A stretch of 64,000 bases of DNA. It comes from Streptomyces sp. CC0208. GTDB taxonomy: Bacteria > Actinomycetota > Actinomycetes > Streptomycetales > Streptomycetaceae. Below the pieces are notes generated by a model. It did not search any database. It saw only the letters and a list, made by a program, of their open reading frames with translations, and was not told the origin of the DNA. Each line of letters begins with the position of its first letter. Within the stretch, counting starts at the first letter, position 1. The translations under genes and the position numbers were made by a program. The DNA lies in the NCBI RefSeq assembly GCF_003443735.1, contig NZ_CP031969.1, forward strand, positions 744,001 through 808,000. The letters run 5' to 3'. This document shows positions 42,052-53,707 of this stretch, piece after piece.

Positions 42052-42147
42052 GCCCCACCGTGCACGACATGCGCACTACACCATTCGGCTCCATCCTGAG
42101 AAGCGGCACCATCGGCTCCACAGGCCGACCACCCCTCGGGAGGTCCT
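42052..42147 (+). promoter_or_regulatory. Conserved leader, copy A, upstream of the 48-aa membrane protein
   Basis: About 96 nt shared with 58290-58372 (minus): blocks GCCCCAC.GTGC, CACCATTCGG, CATCCTGAGA, CCACAG.CCGACC and GGGAGGT.CTGTGATTCTGCT in the same order, with small indels between them. The indels (79 versus 75 nt from the start of the conserved core to GTG) break any shared reading frame, so the conservation is probably in promoter or RNA. Confidence 0.6.
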
Positions 42148-42294
42148 GTGATTCTGCTCGCTCTGCTCGTGCCCGCCCTGATGATGGCCCTTCTCTTCGG
42201 CATGGACGCTCTCGAGAATCTCCTCTTCCCACGCTCCGCAGCGGCAGACGAGGTGCGGACCCCAGCCGGCGACGTACCAACGCGCCTGCCCTGA
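42148..42294 (+). CDS. 48-aa single-pass membrane protein, copy A
   Basis: MILLALLVPALMMALLFGMD forms one membrane helix, followed by ALENLLFPRSAAADE and a short polar tail. GTG 42148 follows a GGGAGGTCCT ribosome binding site. The 52-aa protein at 58131 has the same pattern (MILL-L-P--MMA-LF--DALE-L-FPR-AA-DE), with both the leader and the coding region conserved, so both are real genes. The position directly after rpoA and ahead of an APC permease suggests a stress-linked role such as modulating a membrane partner (inference). Confidence 0.75.
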   Translation: MILLALLVPALMMALLFGMDALENLLFPRSAAADEVRTPAGDVPTRLP

Positions 42295-42482
42295 CAGCGG
42301 CACGCGATGGGGCCGCGCGCGAACTGGTCGATCCTCGCGCCCCCACACGCAGCTGCTGAGACTTCGGTTGCCCACCCCGGCGAGGTCGGCGTTCCGGGGA
42401 GGCCGCATACTCGGTGATCGTCTGCCGGCGCCGAGTGCGGCGGCCGGAATCGATGTGCCGATCGCGGGAAGCAGAAGGACTC

Positions 42483-44474
42483 ATGGGGGACATGCGGGAA
42501 ACGAACGTGCCGGCCGTACCGGAAGAAGTGAGCAGCCCGGCGCTGCGCGCTCACCCGACCAGCGGCGTGGCGCAGTGGCTGCTGCGCCACCGGGTGCAGC
42601 CGGTGGGTCCGGCGGCAGGCAAGGACCACTCCGAGTCGCACGCCTGGTGGAAGGTGATGTGCCTGACGGGGGTGGACTACTTCTCCAGCCTGGCCTATGT
42701 TCCGGCGATCGCGGCTCTCGCGGCCGGGGCGGTGTCGCCCTTGGCGACGCTGCTGATCGTGGCGCTGACTCTGGTGGGGATGCTGCCGATGTATCGCCGT
42801 GTGGCTCGGGAGAGCCCGCACGGGGCCGGGTCGGTGGCCATGCTGGAGGATCTCCTGCCGTTTTGGTGGGGCAAGCTGTTCGTACTGGTTCTGCTCGGGT
42901 TCGTTGCCACTTCGTGGATCATCACGATCACCCTGTCGACGGCGGACGCCTCCGTGCACGTGGTGGAGAACCCGTTCTTCCCGCACGCCCTGCACGGTCA
43001 CCAGGTCGCCCTCACGGTGACGCTGTTGCTCCTGCTGGGAGGGGTCTTCCTCCTCGGGTTCAGCGAAGCGGTCAAGGTGGCCATTCCGCTGGTGGGTGTC
43101 TTCCTGGCGCTCAACGCGGTCGTCATCGCCATCGGTGTGGTGGATGTCTTCAGTACACCCGGGGCGTTCTCGGCCTGGACGCACGCGTTGGGCGAGGGCG
43201 GTGGCGGCTTCGGCCATCTGGCGGAGCCCGCGCTGCTGGCATTCCCCCTGCTTGTGCTGGGCCTTTCGGGCTTCGAGACCGGGGTGAGCATGATGCCGCT
43301 CGTGGCCACCGACGACGGCGACGACGAGGAGCGGCTGCAGTCGCGTATCCGTCACACCCGCAAGCTGCTGACCACGGCCGCGCTCATCATGAGCGTCTAC
43401 CTGATGTCCGCGAGCTTCGTGACCACCGTCCTCATTCCGCACAAGGAGTTCGAGCCGGGCGGCGCGGCCAGCGGCAGGGCCCTTGCCTGGCTGGCGCACG
43501 AGCACGTCGGCGAGGCATTCGGCACCGTCTACGACATCAGCACCATCCTGATCCTGTGGTTCGCGGGGGCGTCAGCGATGGCCGGACTGATCAACATCGT
43601 TCCCCGGTATCTGCCCGACTACGGCATGGCTCCGGAATGGGGGCGCGCGGTGCGCCCCGTCGTGATCGTCTACACGGCTCTGTGCGTCGTCATCACCATC
43701 GCGTTCGACGCCGACGTCGACGCGCAGGCCGGCGCCTACGCCACCGGCATCCTGGCCATGATGGTCTCCGGCGCCTTCGCCGTCACCGTCTCTGTCCTAC
43801 GGAGCAGGCGGCGCGTGGCCGGTACGGGCTTCGCGCTGCTCACCGGGGTGTTGTTCTACGCGCTGGTGGCCAACATCGTCGACAAGCCCGACGGCATCGC
43901 CATCTCCGGCGCGTTCATCGCCGGCATCATCGCCGTGTCGCTGATCTCCCGGGTCTCTCGCACCACCGAACTGCGCGCCGACCGCATCGTCTTCGACGCG
44001 GACGCCCGCCGGTTCATCACCGACACCCTCGCCCACGACAATGCCATCAACATCATCGCCAACCGGCGCCAGGCCGGGGACGGCGCCGAGTACTCGGCGA
44101 AGGAACGAGAACAGCGCGGCACCAATCCGGTGCCCGGCCCGGCCGATGTGATGTTCCTGGAGATCGATGTGGTCGACCCGTCCGACTTCAGCGAAACCCT
44201 CACCGTCCGCGGCGTCGAGGTCGACGGCCACCGGATCCTGCGTGCCGAGGCCCCGGCCGCCCCGAATGCCATTGCCGCGATCCTGCTCGCCCTGCGTGAC
44301 GCCACCGGTGTCCGCCCGCACTGCTACTTCGCCTGGTCCGAAGGAAGCCCTCTGCGGCACATGTTCCGCTACTTCCTCCTCGGCCGCGGCGACACCGCTC
44401 CGGTCACCCGCGAGATCATCCGGAGCAACGAGCCCGACCCGGACCGGCGCCCCGGCATCCACGTCGGCGGCTGA
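42483..44474 (+). CDS. APC-superfamily permease, possibly K+ uptake
   Basis: A 663-aa membrane protein with about 12 helices (residues ~55-500), beginning [22 protein letters not shown], with the conserved [14 protein letters not shown] loop. A ~160-residue soluble C-terminal domain follows ([17 protein letters not shown]...). The layout of an APC core plus a cytoplasmic regulatory domain is like the KimA/YdaO potassium importers. It is also convergent with kdpC, so potassium transport is a reasonable inference, though amino-acid transport is not excluded. ATG 42483 has AGAAGGA upstream; a longer frame from 42414 is unlikely. Confidence 0.85.
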   Translation: MGDMRETNVPAVPEEVSSPALRAHPTSGVAQWLLRHRVQPVGPAAGKDHSESHAWWKVMCLTGVDYFSSLAYVPAIAALAAGAVSPLATLLIVALTLVGMLPMYRRVARESPHGAGSVAMLEDLLPFWWGKLFVLVLLGFVATSWIITITLSTADASVHVVENPFFPHALHGHQVALTVTLLLLLGGVFLLGFSEAVKVAIPLVGVFLALNAVVIAIGVVDVFSTPGAFSAWTHALGEGGGGFGHLAEPALLAFPLLVLGLSGFETGVSMMPLVATDDGDDEERLQSRIRHTRKLLTTAALIMSVYLMSASFVTTVLIPHKEFEPGGAASGRALAWLAHEHVGEAFGTVYDISTILILWFAGASAMAGLINIVPRYLPDYGMAPEWGRAVRPVVIVYTALCVVITIAFDADVDAQAGAYATGILAMMVSGAFAVTVSVLRSRRRVAGTGFALLTGVLFYALVANIVDKPDGIAISGAFIAGIIAVSLISRVSRTTELRADRIVFDADARRFITDTLAHDNAINIIANRRQAGDGAEYSAKEREQRGTNPVPGPADVMFLEIDVVDPSDFSETLTVRGVEVDGHRILRAEAPAAPNAIAAILLALRDATGVRPHCYFAWSEGSPLRHMFRYFLLGRGDTAPVTREIIRSNEPDPDRRPGIHVGG

Positions 44475-44788
44475 CCACCGGGGCACGCTCCCACCGGAAA
44501 GGCCGTCCGCGTCGGCTTGCGGGCGGTACGGGCCCCGGTGGCGAGCTGCTCCCCGTGTGTGCGCGGGCGGAGGCGACGGCCGAGGCACCGACACGGGCCG
44601 CGACGCCGTCCGAGGAGAAGGCGAAACCGGCGGGGACGCCCACGACGGCCCGAACGCCGAGTCTGGCCACGCCTATCACGGATGGGGACGGTCCTGCCGG
44701 ACGCGACGCAAGTCCGGCCCCCCTGCCCGGCGCCTCCCATGAGGCAGACGGCACGTTGATTTGATCTTCGTTTTGTCGCGTAACTCCA
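44475..44788. other. Convergent intergenic region
   Basis: 314 nt between the APC permease and kdpC stops. No convincing gene or strong terminator hairpin was found. The only A/T-rich stretch is near 44756-44777, just before the kdpC stop. Confidence 0.5.
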
Positions 44789-45457
44789 TCAGCTCTTCGA
44801 CACGAGCTCCTTGAGCGCGATGTTGAGTTCGAGGACGTTCACCCGGGGCTCACCGATGAAGCCCAGGGTGCGGCTCTCGGTGTGATCCTCGACCAGCTTC
44901 TCCACCCGGGACACGGAGAGGCCGTTCTTCTGGGCGATCCGGTGGACCTGGATGTCCGCGTACTGCGGGGAGATGTCCGGGTCCAGGCCGGAACCGGAGG
45001 AGGTCACCGCGTCGGCGGGTACGTCGGACGGCTTCACGGTGTAGCCGTTCACCGAGTTGTCCTTGACGACCGCGGCCTTGGCGGCCTTCACCCAGTCGAT
45101 CAGGTCCTTGTTGTCGGCGGACCGGTTGGTCGCGCCGGACAGGAGCAGCTTGTACTGGGTGTTGACGCTGTTGGTGCCCAGGCCGTGCTGCGGGCGCCCC
45201 TGGAACCACTTGAGGTCGGGCGCCGGGGTCTCCTGACCCTTCTTCAGCGGCAGGTCGTACGACTGCCCGATCAGGGACGAGCCGACGACCTTGCCGTCCG
45301 CCTTGATCTCGCTGCCGTTGGCCTGGTCGCTGAACAGCCCCTGGGCGATACCGGTCACCACCAGCGGGTAGATGACACCGGTCACCAGGGTCAGCACAAG
45401 GAGGGCACGCAGCCCCGCCCAGAGCAACCGGACGGTGTTGGTTACGGAGTTGTTCAT
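44789..45457 (-). CDS. kdpC: Potassium-transporting ATPase subunit C
   Basis: A 222-aa KdpC: one N-terminal membrane helix (GLRALLVLTLVTGVIYPLVVTGIAQGLF spans residues ~15-42), the conserved GSSLIGQ motif and a soluble domain ending NVLELNIALKEL. It stabilises the KdpFABC complex and affects ATP affinity. The start lies 5 nt after the kdpB stop. It is the last gene of the operon; kdpD and kdpE are not found in this window. Confidence 0.95.
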   Translation of the reverse strand: MNNSVTNTVRLLWAGLRALLVLTLVTGVIYPLVVTGIAQGLFSDQANGSEIKADGKVVGSSLIGQSYDLPLKKGQETPAPDLKWFQGRPQHGLGTNSVNTQYKLLLSGATNRSADNKDLIDWVKAAKAAVVKDNSVNGYTVKPSDVPADAVTSSGSGLDPDISPQYADIQVHRIAQKNGLSVSRVEKLVEDHTESRTLGFIGEPRVNVLELNIALKELVSKS

Positions 45458-45462
45458 GGCCT

Positions 45463-47600
<2,138 letters not shown>

Positions 47601-47604
<4 letters not shown>

Positions 47605-49265
47605 GACGCCAGCCCCTCGGCCAGCGGGCCCAGCGCGAGCGCCGGGAAGTACGTCAGGCCGGTGATGATGAGGATTGCGCCCACCAACAACCCGGTGAAC
47701 AGCGGCTTCTCGGTGCGCAGGGTGCCCGCGGTCGTCGGCACCGGCTTCTGTTCGGCGAGCGAGCCGGCGAGTGCCAGCACGAACACCATCGGCAGGAACC
47801 GGCCGAGGATCATGCACAGGGCCAGGGTGCTGTTGAACCACTGCGTGTCCGCGTTCAGACCGGCGAACGCCGAGCCGTTGTTGTTCGAGGCGGACGTATA
47901 GGCGTACAGGACCTCGGAGAATCCGTGCGCCCCGCTGTTGGTCATCGAGTGGCCCGGCGTGGGCAGGGCCATCGCCGCGGCGGTGAAGAGGAGCACCAGG
48001 GCCGGGGTGACGAGGATGTAGCAGGCGGCGAGCTTGATCTCGCGGGTGCCGATCTTCCTGCCCAGGTACTCGGGGGTACGGCCGACCATGAGACCGGCGA
48101 TGAACACCGCGATGATCGCCATGATCAGCATGCCGTAGAGGCCGGAGCCGGTGCCGCCGGGCGCGATCTCGCCCAGCATCATGCCGATCATGGTGATCCC
48201 GCCGCCGAGACCGGTGAAGGAGGAGTGAAAGGAATCCACGGCACCGGTCGACGTCAGCGTGGTCGACACCGCGAAGATCGACGAGGAACCGACGCCGAAC
48301 CGGACCTCCTTGCCCTCCATCGCCCCACCGGCCAGCTGCAACGCCGGTCCGTGGTGGGCGAATTCGGTCCACATCATCAGAGCGACGAACCCGACCCAGA
48401 TGGTGGCCATGGTCGCGAGGATCGCGTAGCCCTGTTTGACCGAGCCGACCATCACCCCGAAGGTGCGGGTCAGCGCGAACGGGATCACCAGCAGCAGGAA
48501 GATCTCGAAGAGGTTGGTGAAAGGCGTCGGATTCTCAAAAGGGTGCGCGGAGTTGGCGTTGAAGTAACCGCCGCCGTTGGTGCCCAGTTCCTTGATGGCC
48601 TCCTGCGAGGCGACTGCGCCACCGTTCCACTGCTGCGCCCCGCCCAGGAACTGTCCGACCTCGTGGATCCCGGAGAAGTTCTGAAGGGCACCGCACGCCA
48701 CCAGCACGATCGCCGCGACGAAGGCGCCCGGCAGCAGGATGCGGGTGACCCCGCGCACCATGTCGGACCAGAAATTGCCGAGTTCGCCGGTCCGGGACCG
48801 GGCGAAACCCCGCACCAGCGCCACGGCCACGGCGATACCGACGGCGGCCGAGACGAAGTTCTGCACGGCGAGACCGGCCGTCTGCACGACGTGGCCCATG
48901 GCCTGCTCGCCGTAGTACGACTGCCAGTTGGTGTTCGTGACGAAGGACGCGGCGGTGTTGAACGCCTGGTCCGGGTCGATCGCGGAGAAGCCGAGCGAGC
49001 CGGGCAGGTGGCCCTGGAGCCGCTGGAGCAGGTACAGGAGGAGGACGCTCACGGCCGAGAAGGCGAGCACACCGCGCAGGTACGCGGGCCAGCGCATCTC
49101 GGTGTCCGGGTTGGCGCCGATGGCCTTGTAGATCCACTTCTCGATCCGCCAGTGCCGCTCGGAGGAGTAGACCTTGGCCATGTAGTCACCAAGGGGGACG
49201 TAGGCGAGCGCCAGTGCCGCTATGAGCGCGAGCAGCTGGAGCACGCCGGCGAGTACGGGACCCAT
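47601..49265 (-). CDS. kdpA: Potassium-transporting ATPase subunit A
   Basis: A 554-aa channel-like subunit with about ten helices and selectivity-filter-type loops, such as [13 protein letters not shown] and [21 protein letters not shown]. It conducts K+ into the cell together with KdpB. The start ATG 49265 lies 7 nt after the kdpF stop. Confidence 0.97.
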
Positions 49266-49272
49266 CGCTGTC

Positions 49273-49362
49273 TCAGAACCTCTCCGGGAAGATCAGGGCG
49301 AGGACGAGATAGCCCAGCAGGGCGACGGCCACGACCAGGCCGACGACGTTCTCGGCGGTCAC
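49273..49362 (-). CDS. kdpF: Potassium-transporting ATPase subunit F
   Basis: A 29-aa peptide: [20 protein letters not shown] then LALIFPERF. One helix ending in the FPE-R-F signature of KdpF, a stabilising lipid-like subunit. GTG 49362 overlaps the stop of a 27-aa membrane ORF upstream. Confidence 0.9.
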   Translation of the reverse strand: MTAENVVGLVVAVALLGYLVLALIFPERF

Positions 49363-49442
49363 AGCTTCGTCACCCCCTTGGCGACGAGAGCCACCAGCGC
49401 GAACACCGCGATCGTGGTGACGACGAAGGCCAGATCGGCCAT
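49359..49442 (-). CDS. 27-aa membrane peptide at the head of the kdp operon
   Basis: MADLAFVVTTIAVFALVALV then AKGVTKL: a single helix with a basic C-terminus. AAGGAG lies six nucleotides upstream of ATG 49442, a near-ideal ribosome binding site. The stop overlaps the kdpF start as GTGA. Codon use fits coding sequence, and coupling to kdpF makes expression very likely. It could be a second KdpF-like subunit or a leader peptide that controls kdpF translation. Confidence 0.7.
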   Translation of the reverse strand: MADLAFVVTTIAVFALVALVAKGVTKL

Positions 49443-49517
49443 CGCGAACTCCTTGGAGAGCTTCGGAAGAGGGGCGGACAGTTAGAGGAAACCCCGCACC
49501 TGGCCGGGATCGGCCGG

Positions 49518-49571
49518 CCGTTGACGACTTCCTTACGGCAGCTCCCACACCTTTGACGGGCCTCTTACGGC
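49518..49571. repeat. Paired direct repeats upstream of the kdp operon
   Basis: Two 22-bp copies (49518-49539 and 49550-49571), 16 of 22 identical, share TTGACG-N5-CTTACGGC with all variation in the centre. They are 32 bp apart, three helical turns, and 76-130 bp upstream of the first ATG. This is the layout of response-regulator sites such as KdpE. Confidence 0.55.
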
Positions 49572-49764
49572 GGCCGCGTCCCGCTGGTCCTGCGGCAGCC
49601 GCTGCCACAGCCGCTCCGGGTCGGTCTCCGGGATCAGGACGGTGACTGGCCGACTCCCCCGCCGCGACCACACGCAGCTACCCGCCGGCGGCGAGGCGCT
49701 GGGGCCGGGCGCTTCCGACGGCTCCGGCCCCTTTGATTCGGGCGCCGCTGTTGCGGGGGTGATC

Positions 49765-52700
49765 TCAACCGTTGCCCGGGCACACCTCCCGATAGGAGGC
49801 GTCCGGAATGTATGTGTGCCACTCGGCCGCTGTCAGCGTCGTGTGGGTGTGGGCGCAGATCCAGGTGGCGGCGTAGGCAGGGGTCACCGGATACCGCTGG
49901 ACGGGGGCGTGGAGGCTGGTGGCGTAGAGGGACGTGCCGTCGGTCGTGAAGGCGAGGGAGGTGATGGCCTCGCCGGGTGTGGTGAGGCCGCTGCCGAGGG
50001 GCTGCCGGTTCGCGGTGTCCCAGAGCTGGAGGGTTCCGGAGTCTCCGGCGACGGCGAGGGTGGCGCCGTCGGGGCTGAAGGTGAGCGCGGCTACGGCCTC
50101 CGGGGCGCCGCTGCCGACGGGGGCCGGGAAGGTGTTGGGCAGGACGCCGAGCCGGTGCCTGAGGTTGCCGTCCCACAGGGCGACCCGGCCGGACGCGTCA
50201 CCGACCGCGACCCGGGAGCCGTCCGCGCTGAACGCCACCGCCTCCGTCTCCTGCCCGAGCCCGAGGGTCCGGGGCGTGCTGCGGCCGGAGGGCGGGGCCG
50301 CCACCCGGTCGCCGCCGACGAGCAGGCTGCCGTCGGGGCGCAGTGCGAGGGCCGTGGCGTCGAGGTTTCCGAGGTCGGCGGTCCTGCGGTGGCCCGCGGT
50401 GTCCCACACCTCGGCGTCCGTCGTGCCGGCGGAGTTGTCGCGGACGGCCACGAGGAGGCGTCCGCCGTGGCCCAGGGCGAGTTCCTCGACGGCGGCGGAC
50501 ATGGCGGAGGGGGCCGCCAGGTCCAGCGTGGTCCGAATGCGGGCGCGGCGGACGTCCCACACCGTGAGCGGCTGTGCCGAGGTGCCGCGGTCCGGAGCGG
50601 AGACGCCGTAGGCGAGGGTGGTGCCGTCCGTGCCGAACGCCATCAGCGGTTGGGCGTTGGTGGTCGTCACCGGCCCGGCGCTGTCGGCGGGCACGGGGAA
50701 CGCGGCGGAGGGGAGGGTGCGGAGCGTACGGCCGGTGGCGGGGTCCAGGAGGCGGAAGACGTAGCCGCCGGGCCGCTCTTCTGCGGTGGCGAGCGTACGG
50801 CCGTCGGGGCTGAGGAGGACGTCGGCCAGTGCCGTGTCGCGCCAGGCGGCGGTGACGGCAGGACCCAGGTCCAGGGTGTGGACCGTGCCGCCTTCGAGGT
50901 AGCGCAGTGCGGATCCGTGCGGGTCCCAGGCGAGGTCGCCCCGTATACGGCGGCCGTCGAGGGAGTGGCGGAAGACGGGAGCTCCGGGTGCGGACAGGCG
51001 CCAGACGGTGAGCTGTGCCGGTCCCGCGGCGGCGAGGAAAGTGCCGTCCGCGCTGAACGCGACGGACTCGGAGTCCGGGGCGTCGAACGTGGCGGTCTCC
51101 CGGCCGGACGCGATGTCCCACACCCGTACGGCCGCGTCGGAGACCACCGCGAGCCGGTGCCCGCCGGAGTCGAACACGAGACGGGAGTTGTCGTCGCCGC
51201 AGCTGCCCGCCCCCGTCTCCTTCGTCCAACCGCCGGACAGCGTACGGCCGTTGGACGTGTCGTGGATCTGGATGGTGCCGCGAGTGGGGCAGACGGCGAC
51301 CAGGCGGCCGTCCGCCGTGGTGGCCACGTTCGTCTCGGAGCCCGCCGCCGCCCGGAGCAGCAGGCGGCCGCCGGAGAGGGCGCGCAGTTCGACGCGCGGT
51401 TCGTTGACGGAGCTGAGCAGGTAGGCATCGGCGGCGGCGTCGAAGGTGGCGATCTCCGCATCAGAGGCGATCGCCGCACCAGGGTCGATCTCCGCACCCG
51501 CGTCGACCGCCGTGCTTCCGGTCCACCGGCCGGGGGCCAGGTTCCACAGCCGTACGCCCGCATCGCTGTCGAGGGCCAGGACCTTGCCGTCGCGGCTCGC
51601 CGCCTCGATACGCAGGCTGTCGACGGGCAGCCGACCGGAGGCGATCGCCCGGTGGGTGACGGTGTTCCAGGTGTGCCAGGTGCGGCCGCTGACGCTCAGC
51701 AGGACGCGTCCCGAGCGGACGAGGAACCGTTCGGTGCTGCCGCCGCCCGGCCCGGGATCGGTGAACGCGTCGCGCTCGGGCTGGGTCGGCGCGGCGAGCA
51801 GTGCGGCCCGGCTCTCGGGGAGCGCGGCGATCCGCCAGGCGGCCAGCCCCAGCAGCATGGCGGTGCGGGGATCGGTGGTGCGCATGCTGTCGGCGACCTC
51901 GGCGACCCGCTGGGCGGCCGCGGCCTGGGCGTCCCGCAGTTCGGTGTCGTGCTGCTGCCAGGCGACCAGCCCGATCACCAGCGCGAGTGCGAGCAGCGCG
52001 GCGGCGGCGGTGACCAGCCGCCGGGTTCTTCGCCGGGTACGGCTCACCGCGCGCCGCTCGTCGTCGCGGGCCCGCAGGGCGGCGGTCAGGAAGACGCGTT
52101 CGGGAGCGGTGAGGACGGGACGCCATCCGGTGTCCGGCGTCCCGAACAACTCCACCGCCCGCTCGAGCCGCACCCCTCGGTACAGCGCCCCGCCGTCACG
52201 TCCCAGGTCCAGCCACGTTCGTACGTCCTCGCCGAGGCGCCGATGGGCGATCAGCCGCCCCCGGTTCTCGTCGATCCACCGGCCGAGCCGCGGCCAGCTG
52301 GTGATGAGCGCCTCGTGGCCCAGTTCCACCGTGTCGCCGTCGAGGGCGATCAGCCGGGCGGCGGCCAGCCGTTCGACGACCGCGGGAAGTTCGGGGTCGC
52401 CCCAGTCGTCCAGTTCCGCGCGGGTGACCGAGCGCCTGGTGTCGGGTACGCCCTCGCCGGGCGTGATCAGCCGCAGCAGCAGCTTCTGCGCGGTGTCCGC
52501 CCGACCGGGCGACAGCGCTCCGTACGCGTGCTCCGCGGTCGCGGCGATCGCGCTCTGGACACCGCCGGCCGCCTCGTACGCGGCGAGGGTGAGGATACGG
52601 CCGCGCCGGCGCCGCCAGGTCTCCAGCAGGGCGTGCGAGAGCATGGGCAGCGCGCCGGGCCGGTCGACGACCTCCTCGACGATCCGGGCGGTCAGCTCGC

Positions 52701-53583
52701 GTTCGACGATGAGCCCGGCGACGGCCGCGGGCCCGGTGACCGCCTCCCGCAGTTCGGTGGCGGACATCGGCCCGATGAGCAGCCCGCAGTGGCGCAGCGC
52801 GTCGGCGAGCCCGGGGTGGTCGGCGCACTGCCCGTAGAAGTCGGCCCGCATGGCGATCACCACGTGCAGCCGGGAGTCCGGCTCCCTGGCCGCGAGCAGC
52901 AGGTCGATGAACCGGGTGCGCTCGGCGCGGTCCCGGCAGATCGTGAAGACCTCCTCGAACTGGTCGACGATCAGCCAGCTGTCGGGGTCGCCGTCCCCGG
53001 GCGCCAGCAGATGGCCGTAGGTGGCGGCGGGCCGCTCACCCGGTGTGAGGATCCGTACGACAGCGGGCCGCCCGCGCTCCCCTGCGGCCTCCTGGACGGC
53101 GGGGATCAGTCCCGCCCGCAGCAGCGACGACTTGCCGCTGCCGGACGCGCCGAACACGGCGGCGAACCGGCGCTCGCACACGAGGCCGAGCAGCTCGGTG
53201 ACGAGCCGCTCACGCCCGAAGAAGAGGTCGCGGTCGCCGGGTTCGAAGCGGGCGAGTCCGCGGTACGGCGAGGTGGTGTCACCGTCGGCCCCGCCGGGAG
53301 ACGCTTCCTGTGTCTGCGCGGCCTCCTCGGCGGCCGCGCTGCGGCGCGGTTCCCACACCTCCGGGTCCCCGTCGCACGCCTCCACATAGGCGCGGACCAC
53401 CGCGGCCGAGGGCAGCCGCTCGCCCGCGGCGGCGCGCGAGAGCGCGGACACCGACAGGCCCGTACGGTGGGCCATCGCGCGGTACGAGGGGCTGCCCGCC
53501 TTCTGCCGCAGCAGGCGCAGTTCATGGGCGAACAGCTGCACCGGACCGGCGCTCGGATCGACCGGACGTTCTGGACGACCCAA
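49765..53583 (-). CDS. HTH - NTPase (nSTAND) - membrane helix - WD40 repeat protein
   Basis: A 1272-aa signalling protein. An XRE-type helix-turn-helix spans residues ~16-70 (YRAMAHRTGLSVSALSRAA). The NTPase has Walker A GASGSGKSS (145-153) and Walker B WLIVDQFEEVF. A single membrane helix near 515-535 (LVTAAAALLALALVIGLVAW) precedes about ten WD40-like blades to the end (e.g. VAFSADGTFLAAAGPAQLTVW). The start is TTG 53583 with GGGAG upstream. Such proteins are abundant in Streptomyces with unsettled functions; STAND relatives act in signalling or phage defence. Confidence 0.88.
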   Translation of the reverse strand: MGRPERPVDPSAGPVQLFAHELRLLRQKAGSPSYRAMAHRTGLSVSALSRAAAGERLPSAAVVRAYVEACDGDPEVWEPRRSAAAEEAAQTQEASPGGADGDTTSPYRGLARFEPGDRDLFFGRERLVTELLGLVCERRFAAVFGASGSGKSSLLRAGLIPAVQEAAGERGRPAVVRILTPGERPAATYGHLLAPGDGDPDSWLIVDQFEEVFTICRDRAERTRFIDLLLAAREPDSRLHVVIAMRADFYGQCADHPGLADALRHCGLLIGPMSATELREAVTGPAAVAGLIVERELTARIVEEVVDRPGALPMLSHALLETWRRRRGRILTLAAYEAAGGVQSAIAATAEHAYGALSPGRADTAQKLLLRLITPGEGVPDTRRSVTRAELDDWGDPELPAVVERLAAARLIALDGDTVELGHEALITSWPRLGRWIDENRGRLIAHRRLGEDVRTWLDLGRDGGALYRGVRLERAVELFGTPDTGWRPVLTAPERVFLTAALRARDDERRAVSRTRRRTRRLVTAAAALLALALVIGLVAWQQHDTELRDAQAAAAQRVAEVADSMRTTDPRTAMLLGLAAWRIAALPESRAALLAAPTQPERDAFTDPGPGGGSTERFLVRSGRVLLSVSGRTWHTWNTVTHRAIASGRLPVDSLRIEAASRDGKVLALDSDAGVRLWNLAPGRWTGSTAVDAGAEIDPGAAIASDAEIATFDAAADAYLLSSVNEPRVELRALSGGRLLLRAAAGSETNVATTADGRLVAVCPTRGTIQIHDTSNGRTLSGGWTKETGAGSCGDDNSRLVFDSGGHRLAVVSDAAVRVWDIASGRETATFDAPDSESVAFSADGTFLAAAGPAQLTVWRLSAPGAPVFRHSLDGRRIRGDLAWDPHGSALRYLEGGTVHTLDLGPAVTAAWRDTALADVLLSPDGRTLATAEERPGGYVFRLLDPATGRTLRTLPSAAFPVPADSAGPVTTTNAQPLMAFGTDGTTLAYGVSAPDRGTSAQPLTVWDVRRARIRTTLDLAAPSAMSAAVEELALGHGGRLLVAVRDNSAGTTDAEVWDTAGHRRTADLGNLDATALALRPDGSLLVGGDRVAAPPSGRSTPRTLGLGQETEAVAFSADGSRVAVGDASGRVALWDGNLRHRLGVLPNTFPAPVGSGAPEAVAALTFSPDGATLAVAGDSGTLQLWDTANRQPLGSGLTTPGEAITSLAFTTDGTSLYATSLHAPVQRYPVTPAYAATWICAHTHTTLTAAEWHTYIPDASYREVCPGNG

Positions 53584-53658
53584 TGGAACTCCCAGGAAAA
53601 CCCCTCAAAAGCAATCTTGGGCACGAACTATGGCCGACCGAGCGAGGAGACGACAATG

Positions 53659-53690
53659 CCCGGCCCGGTGACGTTGGTCACCGGGCCGGG
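53659..53690 (-). terminator. Terminator of the secreted RICIN-like gene
   Basis: CCCGGCCCGGTGAC and GTCACCGGGCCGGG form a 14-bp perfect stem with a GTTG tetraloop. It lies 17 nt after the stop at 53708 in the direction of transcription. Confidence 0.8.
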
Positions 53691-53707
53691 AACGGTACCG
53701 CGGGGGT

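Noticed and set aside
42060..42359. A 99-codon frame starting inside the conserved leader (MRTTPFGSILRSG...)
   Set aside because: The first dozen codons resemble a frame in the other leader copy (MRVPPFGLILRAG), which was tempting, but different leader lengths put the two out of register. The conserved part is better explained as regulatory sequence.
40524..43505. A 993-codon open frame on the - strand across rpoA and the APC permease
   Set aside because: Antisense to two well-conserved genes; no domain pattern of its own.
44416..44754. A 112-codon frame between the APC permease and kdpC
   Set aside because: Ala/Gly/Pro/Arg-rich with no ribosome binding site or family pattern; it overlaps the permease end.
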